A stretch of 64,000 nucleotides of DNA from Marinobacterium profundum (GTDB taxonomy: Bacteria > Pseudomonadota > Gammaproteobacteria > Pseudomonadales > Balneatricaceae), in contig NZ_BCNS01000072.1 of NCBI RefSeq assembly GCF_001528745.1, forward strand, positions 1 to 64,000, in the 5' to 3' direction. A program made the position numbers and the translations under genes. The notes beneath the pieces are model-generated. The model searched no databases. It saw nothing but the letters and a program-made list of their open reading frames with translations, and was not told the DNA's origin. This document shows, piece after piece, positions 44,551 through 52,787 of the stretch. How positions within the stretch are numbered: position 1 is the first letter of the stretch; each line of letters starts with the position of its first letter.

Positions 44551-46009
44551 GATCGGACTCCTGAGGGGACGGATAGGTGCAGTGCTCACGCCAACTGCCA
44601 CTGGAAGTGTCGATAACTTGCTCCATATCTAAGTCACTCTCGCCCGGCACGCGGATCCGTAAAAACTTGAAAGGCGCTGCGCTCAGCGGCACTGTCGCAT
44701 CGAACCCCATCTTGGCGCCAATACCGTCGCAGGTAGAAGGATCTAGCTTGGAACCTTGAGACCCGCTTATCACCACCAAATCCCGGTCGGCTTGGAAGCG
44801 AGTTGCCAGAGCCCACTCGACCTCTGTCGGGTTATGGATATCAACATCGTTATCGACGACGGTGACATGCTTGACGTCATAGTGGCTGGCCAACGCACCG
44901 AGAATCACGTTTTTAGCCTCCCCCTCCGAGCGCTTATCAATCTGCACATAGAGGTGGTAACGACAGACGCCGCCCTTGGACAAGTGAACGTCACGCACGC
45001 CTGAAAAACTGCGTTTGAGATGCGCTAGCAATGTTGCTTCCCGCGGGATACCGCCGAGCATCAGATGCTCCAGCCCCCCGCCAACAATGGTGTGAAACAG
45101 CGGATCCCTACGATGGGTAACCGCTTTCACCTTGATTACGTGACCTTCGTCCTGGTCGCCGTAGTACTGCGGAAATTCGCCGAAAGGGCCCTCGGACTCC
45201 CGGGTATTTGCCAGCAACCACCCCTCTATAACGATTTCGGCATGTGCCGGTACCCGAATCTGATTAGTTATACAACGAATTACCTCCAGCGGGCGCCCGT
45301 GCAGCGCTCCGGCGATCTCGAGTTCATCATGATTGATCGGTACGATCGCTTGGGACGCCAGCAGAGTCAGCGGGTCAACACCGATCACTATGGCGACTTC
45401 AAGATCCGCACCCTGTTCTTCAGCCTGCTGGAAAAAGCTCAGCGCATGGCGCGGCAATAGCAGCGCACCCAGGCGATCAGGCCCCGATACCTGCAGTCGA
45501 TGAATCGAAACATTCTGAATGCCAGTAACAGGATTTCGGACAATCAGCAGTCCCGCGGTGATATAGGCACCGCTGTCGTGCTCGTTATGGGTCGGAATGG
45601 GAAACAGTGCTTCGAGGTCAATATCGTCAATATGTTTGACCTCCTGACACTCGGCCTCAAGGATTTCCTGCCAGGCTATCGGGTGCTGACTGGCATTGAG
45701 GTATCGTGCCAGAACTTGTGACGGCTCGACCCCCATTGCCTCGGCCATCCAGCGGCGATCGGACAACAACCCGGATATTACAGTTCCTCTATGACCATCC
45801 GGCCAGGGGAACAACGTCGCCGCTGTACCATCCAACCGATTGGCGACGGCCGCCACACCAAATTTCAGTGCTACACCAGGGCGGATCACGCTTAGGCGTC
45901 CTTGCTGCTGCAAATGATCAATCCAGCCTCGCAAATCGGCGCCTACCGGCAAGATATTACGGGCTTTATCGACGCAGGATGACAGAACTGGAGAGGATAC
46001 TCCTTGCAT
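44540..46009 (-). CDS. UbiD-family decarboxylase (HmfF-like)
   Basis: This 489-residue prenyl-FMN-dependent decarboxylase retains the catalytic triad known from Fdc1: Arg171 in SIHRLQ, and Glu273 and Glu278 in ESEGPFGEF. UbiD enzymes decarboxylate aromatic or unsaturated acids; HmfF acts on 2,5-furandicarboxylate. The operon also encodes ubiX, and furoate genes lie downstream, so a furandicarboxylate-type substrate is attractive. AGAGG precedes the ATG at 46009. It is the first gene of the operon, behind an AT-rich upstream region of about 300 bp. Confidence 0.85.
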   Translation of the reverse strand: MQGVSSPVLSSCVDKARNILPVGADLRGWIDHLQQQGRLSVIRPGVALKFGVAAVANRLDGTAATLFPWPDGHRGTVISGLLSDRRWMAEAMGVEPSQVLARYLNASQHPIAWQEILEAECQEVKHIDDIDLEALFPIPTHNEHDSGAYITAGLLIVRNPVTGIQNVSIHRLQVSGPDRLGALLLPRHALSFFQQAEEQGADLEVAIVIGVDPLTLLASQAIVPINHDELEIAGALHGRPLEVIRCITNQIRVPAHAEIVIEGWLLANTRESEGPFGEFPQYYGDQDEGHVIKVKAVTHRRDPLFHTIVGGGLEHLMLGGIPREATLLAHLKRSFSGVRDVHLSKGGVCRYHLYVQIDKRSEGEAKNVILGALASHYDVKHVTVVDNDVDIHNPTEVEWALATRFQADRDLVVISGSQGSKLDPSTCDGIGAKMGFDATVPLSAAPFKFLRIRVPGESDLDMEQVIDTSSGSWREHCTYPSPQESDHDN

Positions 46010-46039
46010 AAATACCTCTGAATCACTGTTATTGTTAAT

Positions 46040-46175
46040 GTCCTATTTCAGGACTGAATTAGGTTATCGGAACCTGATAAAAATTCGGGATCGATGAGAG
46101 TCAAGCCCTGTTTTTAAGACACTAATACAGATACGAAACCTATTCCATTAGGAAATAATGATGATCGACATCATT
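46040..46175 (-). promoter_or_regulatory. Stacked palindromes upstream of ubiD, candidate LysR operator
   Basis: Three short palindromes lie in AT-rich DNA: GTCCT-ATTTC-AGGAC (46040-46054), AGGTT-ATCGG-AACCT (46061-46075) and AATGATG-ATCGA-CATCATT (46157-46175). All have 5-bp spacers. The last contains a T-N11-A core typical of LysR sites. The segment 46,076-46,330 is otherwise very AT-rich and gene-free. Confidence 0.5.
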
Positions 46176-46327
46176 AATAGCTATACTAAAACTCTAATTA
46201 AAAAATAAAATCGCCATCATCAGAACAGAATACAAGAAGTTAAATAATAATTAAAATCCATACATGGAACTTAATTCTACGGTACTGATTAATTTTTTGG
46301 ATTACTTAAAATTTTACCAGCGGTTTA

Positions 46328-46398
46328 ACCTAAGCGCTTTTCCCCTGCCTATGAATATCTGCCCTAGAATCCGGTGAATTACCACTGAGTCTGATTTC
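46328..46398 (-). promoter_or_regulatory. Upstream repeat, copy B (ahead of ubiD)
   Basis: The second copy of the repeat found before hmfA; the core is 46345-46398. It has the same orientation relative to its operon but lies farther out, about 335-390 bp from the start codon. An IS3 remnant begins about 40 bp beyond it. Confidence 0.6.
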
Positions 46399-46439
46399 TT
46401 GTTGACCCCAACCAAGCAGATGACACGGCACGGGCCAGC

Positions 46440-46860
46440 TCACGACCACGTTGCCAGCCGGACGCGGGCCTCGAGGCGAATCCGAGGATCAGCGCCCTTC
46501 TGCTGTGCGTCCGTTGCCGTAAAATTCTGTTGCAGCAGGTTCGGCGCCACAGGTAACGAGTGCCGGGAGTTCGTCGTTGCCTTGAACTTGCGCGCCGCCT
46601 TGGCCCTCAAGCCCTGGCGACGCAGGCTGGCCGCCACCGTTTTGCGGTTAATCGGTAGTCCCGCGTCATGCAGATCCAGGACTAGGCACGACCTTTGCGT
46701 CGATGAAAGGCTTGAGCGACCTGGTGATCGGTATCTGCCTGCCGGCTCTGACGCCGCGAAGGGCCTCGCCCACGCAAGCGCCACGCGTAATAGCCGCTGG
46801 GGGATACCTCCAACACGCGGCATAGGCTGCGAACGTTGAAAGCGCGGGAATTCAGATAAT
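46440..46860 (-). pseudogene. Degenerate IS3-family transposase (OrfB) fragment
   Basis: One frame reads FNVRSLCRVLEVSPSGYYAW then RQADTDHQVAQAF; after a frameshift the next reads LPINRKTVAASLRRQGLRAK. These are the consecutive HTH_21 blocks of IS3 OrfB. The catalytic integrase domain is missing. Sequence between it and the repeat at 46,398 is unassigned. Confidence 0.75.
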
Positions 46861-46958
46861 AAGTGCGACACTCATGGTTGAACGGACCTGTACCATTGAT
46901 GAGCTGAGAAATAGGTATATTGTCACCCGAAATCCGGGATTCCAAGAGGAGCACAGGG

Positions 46959-47543
46959 ATGTCAGTACCCCATACCACACTAATTTGTAATCAATGCAAT
47001 GCATCGGCCTCAACGCTACAGCTCGACAAATACCGGATCTATCTCGATGGTGGTGCTGAGGTGCCTGTACGCAGCACCTTCGGCTGGTGCGAGGAGTGTG
47101 CCTCCATCCGACCAATCGAGCGATTCGACGATGCCGCTCAAGTCCGCGCAGAACTGAATGACATCGAGACCGAACTGAATCAGCGCAGTAGCTCCTGGCT
47201 TAAACGGCTTTTCAACCGGGATTTGCCAGCGCGAAGCAGCTCATTAATCCAGTTATCGACGAAGCATGTCACACTTCAGCACCGGCTGGCGCTGATCGAG
47301 AAGCGCCACGGCGACGAAGCCTGCCTGAACTGTGGTAGCCGACGCCTGCTGCCGTTCACCGGCGACTATGATCTTGAACTGGGGATTGACTTCTTTTACA
47401 AGGGCAGCAAGCCTACGGGCTTTTTCCATCCGGGTTGTGGCGGTGAGTTCATAGCCGAAGGGAGCGATATTCGGTTCCACTTTGCTCGGATAACCTATTG
47501 CTACAGCCCAGTAGGTGAGCTGCTAGAGGAACGAAGAACCTGA
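46959..47543 (+). CDS. Unknown protein with two zinc-knuckle-like sites
   Basis: This 194-residue protein has CNQC (residue about 10), CEEC in FGWCEECASIRPI (about 46) and a later CLNCGSRRLLPF (about 125) with HPGCGGEF (about 157). The spacing suggests two treble-clef or ribbon zinc sites flanking a helical middle (RAELNDIETELNQRSSS). AGAGGAG is 8 bp before the ATG. I do not recognise the family. It stands alone between a transposase remnant and the integrase end; positions 47,544-47,730 downstream show nothing. Confidence 0.65.
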   Translation: MSVPHTTLICNQCNASASTLQLDKYRIYLDGGAEVPVRSTFGWCEECASIRPIERFDDAAQVRAELNDIETELNQRSSSWLKRLFNRDLPARSSSLIQLSTKHVTLQHRLALIEKRHGDEACLNCGSRRLLPFTGDYDLELGIDFFYKGSKPTGFFHPGCGGEFIAEGSDIRFHFARITYCYSPVGELLEERRT

Positions 47544-47730
47544 GCCGGTGATAGCCGCAGATGGATACCGGAATGGCACGGCACCTCAAGAACAGCTCTA
47601 ACCCGCTGATTCAGCTAGCTACCCCTTAGTGCAATGCAGTGTAAAAGCGGTTCAAAAAGCAGGTTAAACCGACCAATTTGCAAACGGTCACAGAACGGGC
47701 ACGAGAAACGCTAAACCCCAGAAACGACAA

Positions 47731-47755
47731 AGGCCGATAGATGATCTATCGGCCT
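47731..47755 (-). terminator. Terminator hairpin of a lost tRNA-Pro gene
   Basis: AGGCCGATAGA and TCTATCGGCCT are perfect 11-bp arms with a 3-nt loop. On the minus strand it follows a tRNA-Pro 3' end by 16 bp and is followed by a T-rich stretch, the usual arrangement for a tRNA terminator. Confidence 0.75.
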
Positions 47756-47771
47756 AAGTGTTTGAATTTGT

Positions 47772-47816
47772 TGGTCGGGACGAAAGGATTTGAACCTTCT
47801 ACCCCTTGCACCCCAT
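47772..47816 (-). other. tRNA-Pro(GGG) 3' fragment, putative attachment-site remnant
   Basis: On the minus strand the segment reads ATGGGGTGCAAGG (anticodon loop with GGG and 3' anticodon stem), a T-arm with GGTTCAAATCC, the acceptor strand CGTCCCGA and an encoded CCA. The 5' half of the tRNA is absent: homology stops exactly at the first base of the 7-nt anticodon loop, a standard crossover point for tyrosine integrases. A matching terminator follows. This looks like an attachment half-site, not a working tRNA. Confidence 0.7.
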
Positions 47817-47835
47817 ATGAAGTACAGCGGCACAT

Positions 47836-49668
47836 TCAGCAAGCACGGGAAACGACAATTTCTGCAACTGTATGGAAATTCTCCAGCGTTACATAATCTA
47901 TCGGCGCCTTCCCATCCAACTGCCGATACGGTTGTGTAAGTGCGTGGTAGATTTGCCACGAATCGCCCTCTAGGGCCTGCTTGAGCACCGCCCGAACCAA
48001 TCTGTTTTTGATCGGATCCAACTGCCAGCCCGGGACACGTTGCCCACGCTTGCCCATATTCAACGCGAGTAGCTTGCCAGTCTTGAGCTCGCGATTAACC
48101 TGATCTCGGGACTTTCCGGCCAGCTGCGCAAACAAGGGCATTGGAATATTCTGCGGCGCCTCGTATATCGCGAGCATTTCCTGATGCTCTTGCTGGATAC
48201 CGGAGACTTCTTGTGCCACAACTGACTCCGGTACTATAGGCAAAGGCGATAGCCGCTGATTCGATTGACCACCCTCGCTTGAGTTGACGACAGTCGAAGC
48301 ACCCAAAGCTGGATTCTCATCAGCAGCTACCGACATACGACTCGCAGTATCAGGTAAGTTCGCAATGCTCTTGACCGACGGCATCCCCTCTATATGAATC
48401 GCTAAGTGAGCGCTGGCAGCCTGTACCTGCCCTTGCTCCAGCATATCCAGCCGGTCAGCCCAATCCTGCATCATGCGCCGGCGTGGCTCGACATGCATCG
48501 CATGGTTGTATGCCGCACTGACTTTATTAGTATCCGCATGCGACAACTGAGCGTCCACCCAAATTTTGGGATAGCCAACTTCATTGAGCGCGGTCGAAAT
48601 CGTACCGCGGATACCATGCCCAGTAAGGCGATCTTCGTAGCCCATCTGACGCAGCGCCCTGTTTAACGTATTTTCGCTGATACGCTTTCTAAAATCACTG
48701 CGGTGCGCGAACAGGTAGTGCTGGGCCGGCTTGACCCTGCTGAGCAGGCAGCCAATGACCTCGATGGCCTGTACGGACAGCGGCACGATATAAGGTGGTA
48801 CGTCTTGCGGCCGTCGTCCAGACCTGCGCATTTTGTTCTGCAGTTGCTTAACGTTCTGCGCCGGAATGATCCACAAGCCACGCTCAAGATCAAATTGCTC
48901 AGGAGTGGCTGAGCGCAACTCGCCTGTCCGCACGCCAGTCAGCAAGAGCAACCTGATCCCTAACTGGGTTTGCGGACCCTTTCCCGGATAGATACGCAGT
49001 TTCTGCAGCATTACAGGGAGCTCATCCATACGCAAAAAAGGATTATGTTCGACGGGCGGTTTGGGAACGGCGACAACATCCAGATCAAAGGCAGGGTTAG
49101 TTTCTAGTCCATCGACGATAACCAATGCGTACCGAAACAGCTGGCGGAACCAGGCGCGGACTTTCTCGGCGGTCGTAAATGCTTTGCGCTGTTCGATCCG
49201 TGACAACAGCTCCAGTAACTGAGGCCTTCTGATGTCGTAGATAGGGATCTTACCCACGCTCGGCAGGACATCCTTACAGAAAATGCGCTGGATCTGCGAG
49301 AGGGTACTTTGTCGCCCGATCTTGAGCACTTTACGACGGTGCTCAACCCAAATCCAAAAGATGGCTTCGAACGTATTCTCAGCCGCCAAGCGCACGGCGC
49401 GGCGCTTCTGCTTTCGCTCGGTATGGGGGTTGATGCCGCTGGCCAGCAGTGCACGGGATTCGTCACGAAGAGCGCGAGCTTGGCGCAGACCGATCTCGGG
49501 ATAGGCGCCCAACGACATGCGTTTTTGCTTGCCTAACCAGTAATAACGAAAGTACCAAGACTTGCCGCCAACCGGAGAGACGACCAGCCCCAGCCCGTCT
49601 GTGTCGACGAGATTGTAGGTTTTACCGGTGGCCTTGGCCTGACGAATGATCAGATCGGAGAGTGCCAT
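47836..49668 (-). CDS. IntB13/PAGI-2-type tyrosine integrase with C-terminal extension
   Basis: This protein has 610 residues, against about 400 for most island integrases. The N-terminal DUF4102 arm-binding domain (DTDGLGLVVSPVGGKSWYFR) is followed by a core-binding domain and an intact catalytic set: Arg247 (TGVRTGELR), His351 and Arg354 (TGHGIRGT), His377 (LSHADTNK), Tyr387. Residues about 500-605 form an extra domain with a helix-turn-helix-like stretch and WQIYHALTQPYRQLDGKAPI, recalling the MbcA/ParS antitoxin-type fold. Long integrases of ICEclc and PAGI-2 share this architecture as I remember them. AGGAG precedes the ATG at 49668. It points away from tRNA-Gly. Confidence 0.9.
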   Translation of the reverse strand: MALSDLIIRQAKATGKTYNLVDTDGLGLVVSPVGGKSWYFRYYWLGKQKRMSLGAYPEIGLRQARALRDESRALLASGINPHTERKQKRRAVRLAAENTFEAIFWIWVEHRRKVLKIGRQSTLSQIQRIFCKDVLPSVGKIPIYDIRRPQLLELLSRIEQRKAFTTAEKVRAWFRQLFRYALVIVDGLETNPAFDLDVVAVPKPPVEHNPFLRMDELPVMLQKLRIYPGKGPQTQLGIRLLLLTGVRTGELRSATPEQFDLERGLWIIPAQNVKQLQNKMRRSGRRPQDVPPYIVPLSVQAIEVIGCLLSRVKPAQHYLFAHRSDFRKRISENTLNRALRQMGYEDRLTGHGIRGTISTALNEVGYPKIWVDAQLSHADTNKVSAAYNHAMHVEPRRRMMQDWADRLDMLEQGQVQAASAHLAIHIEGMPSVKSIANLPDTASRMSVAADENPALGASTVVNSSEGGQSNQRLSPLPIVPESVVAQEVSGIQQEHQEMLAIYEAPQNIPMPLFAQLAGKSRDQVNRELKTGKLLALNMGKRGQRVPGWQLDPIKNRLVRAVLKQALEGDSWQIYHALTQPYRQLDGKAPIDYVTLENFHTVAEIVVSRAC

Positions 49669-49827
49669 CACATAGCTCCTAAGCTGAGACTTAGGCTCTA
49701 TGATCGTCAAGGCTCCCGCCCAGCCCCAGTAACAACCCGGATCCGACACCACCCGTATAGATTGGCCTTAATTCTGGCCTCAAAAAGGCTGGCCGTTGGT
49801 GGAATTCAGTGGATTTGGCTGGAACGA

Positions 49828-49851
49828 AAAAAGGAGCTTTCGCTCCTTTTT
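49828..49851. terminator. Bidirectional Rho-independent terminator
   Basis: GGAGC-TTTC-GCTCC is flanked by A5 on one side and T5 on the other, so it works on either strand. It lies between the tRNA array and the integrase and probably insulates them. Confidence 0.8.
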
Positions 49852-49860
49852 CAACGACTT

Positions 49861-49882
49861 ACAGACGTCAGTGGACGTCTGT
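49861..49882. repeat. Inverted repeat next to the tRNA-Gly 3' end
   Basis: ACAGACGTC and GACGTCTGT are perfect 9-bp arms with a 4-nt loop, 11 bp from the end of tRNA-Gly. It may be a processing or termination structure of the tRNA operon, or an integrase arm site. Confidence 0.55.
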
Positions 49883-49893
49883 AGATCAAAATT

Positions 49894-49969
<76 letters not shown>

Positions 49970-50003
49970 TAATTTTTCTGCCAGCCGATCAACTGCCAGA
50001 AAG

Positions 50004-50079
50004 TGGCGTCCCATAGGGGGTTCGAACCCCTGTTACCGCCGTGAAAGGGCGGTGTCCTGGACCACTAGACGAATGGGAC
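50004..50079 (-). tRNA. tRNA-Glu (TTC), copy 1
   Basis: A 76-nt cloverleaf with the acceptor start GTCCCATTCG, the anticodon loop CCTTTCAC giving TTC, and an encoded CCA. Confidence 0.95.
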
Positions 50080-50119
50080 TTACTAACACCTCTTGCGAGG
50101 CATATCCTCTCTCGAGGAT

Positions 50120-50195
<76 letters not shown>

Positions 50196-50228
50196 TTATT
50201 TTCTGCCAATCTATCGACTGCCAGAAAA

Positions 50229-50304
50229 TGGCGTCCCATAGGGGGTTCGAACCCCTGTTACCGCCGTGAAAGGGCGGTGTCCTGGACCACTAGACGAATG
50301 GGAC
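50229..50304 (-). tRNA. tRNA-Glu (TTC), copy 2
   Basis: It is the same sequence as the other Glu copy and the first gene of the array on the minus strand. The Glu-Gly pairs look like a tandem duplication of about 225 bp. Confidence 0.95.
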
Positions 50305-50435
50305 TTTCCGCTTTGACTTAGCGTCAAATGCGGGGCGTATATTATTGCCGACGCCGACGCAGGTCAAGGGTTTTTTAAGGTTTTTTTCCTATAAAATCAA
50401 TATGTTCATTTTTTAGCTAACTCGTCAGGATATGC

Positions 50436-51131
50436 ATGAGCCCGACCGAAACAGGACTATTGATTCTTGCCGCCATACTGCTCTGTACTCTGGCAGTCAG
50501 CCTCACCCAGCGCCTTGTAAGCCGACGGCAGCTTCGCCTTGCACGCAGCACCGAGTTGCAGGAGGACATACGCCACCTGAACTACCTTGCGGACAACCTG
50601 CCCGCGCCTTTTCAAAGCACGGACATCCGCCATGCTCTGGCGGCGAACCTGACTCTAAAGCTGACAGAGCTGCAGCAGCTGGCACCAGAAGTCTGCAGCG
50701 AAGAGGAGCGCCAGATGTGGCAACAGCACCTGGAAGAGCCGCTGGACGAGGCCGCCCTGCCTCCAGGCGCACTGACACGACTGCCGGATCAGCACAGCGC
50801 CCGTCGCGTACGCGCCCTGCTGCGCGACCTGGCACAGTTGCTGCGACTGCAACAGGAGCGCCGGGAACTGCCGGGTGAAATGGCCGAGCAGTGCCTGCGT
50901 CATATCAAGAGCGGCTACCACCGTGTGAGCTGCGACTTAGGCATCATGGATGCCCAGGCGCTGGAAGCCGATGGGCGCGCCCAGCTCGCCGCGCATCAGT
51001 ACCGCAGCTGCCTTGGCAAACTGCGGGCCATTCGCGCCATGCAGGACACCGCGCCCCAGATTCAGAACCTGCAGAGGCACCTGGAACAGCTCGAGCGCGA
51101 ACTCAACGCTTCCCAGGCGCAGGGCGACTAG
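50436..51131 (+). CDS. Membrane-anchored helical protein of unknown function
   Basis: This 231-residue protein has one N-terminal membrane helix (GLLILAAILLCTLAVSL, residues 7-23) followed by a long, almost wholly helical, Leu/Gln/Arg-rich cytoplasmic part, probably a coiled coil, ending LQRHLEQLERELNASQ. AGGA lies before the ATG. I do not recognise a family. It stands between the tRNA array and the convergent thioesterase gene; high GC and host-like codon use suggest chromosomal backbone. Confidence 0.75.
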   Translation: MSPTETGLLILAAILLCTLAVSLTQRLVSRRQLRLARSTELQEDIRHLNYLADNLPAPFQSTDIRHALAANLTLKLTELQQLAPEVCSEEERQMWQQHLEEPLDEAALPPGALTRLPDQHSARRVRALLRDLAQLLRLQQERRELPGEMAEQCLRHIKSGYHRVSCDLGIMDAQALEADGRAQLAAHQYRSCLGKLRAIRAMQDTAPQIQNLQRHLEQLERELNASQAQGD

Positions 51132-51168
51132 AACCGCGCTGCGCCTGCCTGCAATTTATTCAAAAGCA

Positions 51169-51726
51169 TTAGCGCTGCAGACGGCAGTTCTCCCCGTCAA
51201 GGCGCCCAAGATCAATCTCCACATCCAGTTCCCGGCGCGCCTGGCGCAGCTCGTCTTTATAGGTACGTTTGAACTTGCGCCGCGTAATACCTTCCAGGAA
51301 GCGTTTGACTTCAACATCATCCTCGAGCACCAGGCCCGGCACCTGCACTGGCAGACGCGTTTCCTCATCGACGGCCACCATGGTGAAGTAGGAAGTATTG
51401 GTCGGCTTCACGATACCCTTGTGAAAATCCTCGGACACCACTTTTATGCCGATTTCCATCGACGATTTTCCCACGTAATTGACCGACGCATAGAGCGTCA
51501 GCAGCTCCCCCACTTCCACTGGGTTAAGGAAGTCCACGGAATCAATGGACGCCGTCACGCAATAACAGCGCGCATGGGTCGCTGCACAGGTGTAGGCGAT
51601 CTTGTCCATCAGCGACAGAATGATACCGCCGTGCACCTTGCCACCGAAGTTTGCATAGGATGGCACCATCAGCTCCTTGAGTACCTGCTGGGATGCCTTG
51701 ACCGTTCTGAATTCATTTTCTGACAT
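51169..51726 (-). CDS. Hotdog-fold acyl-CoA thioesterase (YciA/BACH-like)
   Basis: This 185-residue protein has a single hotdog domain in the first 130 residues: FGGKVHGGIILSLMDKIAYTCAATHA with the conserved His-Gly-Gly and the Asp on the central helix, then SIDSVDFLNPVEVGELL. The C-terminal 50 residues are charged and helical. The family hydrolyses acyl-CoA thioesters in the cytoplasm. Start at 51726 (AAGGA upstream). It stands alone and converges with the membrane-protein gene. Confidence 0.88.
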   Translation of the reverse strand: MSENEFRTVKASQQVLKELMVPSYANFGGKVHGGIILSLMDKIAYTCAATHARCYCVTASIDSVDFLNPVEVGELLTLYASVNYVGKSSMEIGIKVVSEDFHKGIVKPTNTSYFTMVAVDEETRLPVQVPGLVLEDDVEVKRFLEGITRRKFKRTYKDELRQARRELDVEIDLGRLDGENCRLQR

Positions 51727-51851
51727 CTGCCGAGTCCTTACTGACACTGAAATAAATGCGCAAGGCCTTGCGGCCTTAACATACTTGCCCGAATTTTCAC
51801 CCGGCCGCCTAAGATAGCACTAGCACCAAAGCCCCTGCGACTGAATTTCCG

Positions 51852-52787
51852 TCACCGCCGAGGTGCGCCTATGCCAAAGAAACGATTAAAGGCCAGACGC
51901 TCCGCTTCGATGTCGCTGAATTCACCGGGGGTAAAGCGAATCACAGCACCCGGCCCACGCTGGGCCAGCTGCGCGGCATCGAGCGACGCCACACAACCAA
52001 TCTTGGGGTAGCCACCGATAGTCTGGCGATCCCGCAGCAGCACTATGGGTTGTCCATCTCCTGGCACCTGCACGGCGCCATAGGCAATGCCCTCGGAAAT
52101 AATACCGTCCAGGCGCGAGGGGATTGCCGGTCCTGATAATCGATAGCCCATGCGATCGCTGCTAGGCGATACCAGATAGTCGCTACTGAAAAAACGCCTG
52201 ACCTGGGCCGCATCAAACTGATCGTACTGATAGGCAGGCAGCAAGCGCAGACACAGCGGTGCGCTGTAGTCAGGTACATAGCCCGGGGGTACCTGCCGCG
52301 TCCGTCTTCGCGGTGCCGCACAGCATTCAAGCCGATCACCCACCTCCAGACGCCGCCCGTCTCCCTGCAGGCCACCACTGAGTTCACGCATCACTGTGGC
52401 ACAACTGCCGTGCTGCAGCTTAGCCTCAAAGCCGCCCATCACCGCCAGATAAGCCCGCATGCCACTGCGTGGCGCAGCAAAGCTCAGCTCATCCCCGGCC
52501 TCGATCCAGTAACTGTGCCAGGGCTCAATCGACAGCTGATTGATACGGGCCGCAAAATCAGCCCCGGTAATGGCGATCTGGGTGGCCTGGAGCGCGCGCA
52601 GGCGCACCGGGCCCAGAGTAATTTCCAGCGCCGCACAGTTGTAATGATTATCCAGCAATCGATTAGCCCAGAGAAAGGCCTGTTCATCCAGCGGCCCACC
52701 GCTGGCCATGCCCAGATGCTGCATGCCATAGCGGCCATAGTCCTGCAGCAGCGTCAGGAATCCGGGTTTGACAACCTCAAACGCCAT
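51852..52787 (-). CDS. pxpC: 5-oxoprolinase subunit C
   Basis: This 311-residue protein has the PxpC opening VVKPGFLTLLQDYGRYGMQH and blocks GPVRLRALQATQIAITGAD and QTIGGYPKIGCVAS. With PxpA and PxpB it cleaves 5-oxo-L-proline with ATP. The start overlaps the pxpB stop (TGATG), so it is translationally coupled. Length is normal. Confidence 0.93.
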   Translation of the reverse strand: MAFEVVKPGFLTLLQDYGRYGMQHLGMASGGPLDEQAFLWANRLLDNHYNCAALEITLGPVRLRALQATQIAITGADFAARINQLSIEPWHSYWIEAGDELSFAAPRSGMRAYLAVMGGFEAKLQHGSCATVMRELSGGLQGDGRRLEVGDRLECCAAPRRRTRQVPPGYVPDYSAPLCLRLLPAYQYDQFDAAQVRRFFSSDYLVSPSSDRMGYRLSGPAIPSRLDGIISEGIAYGAVQVPGDGQPIVLLRDRQTIGGYPKIGCVASLDAAQLAQRGPGAVIRFTPGEFSDIEAERLAFNRFFGIGAPRR

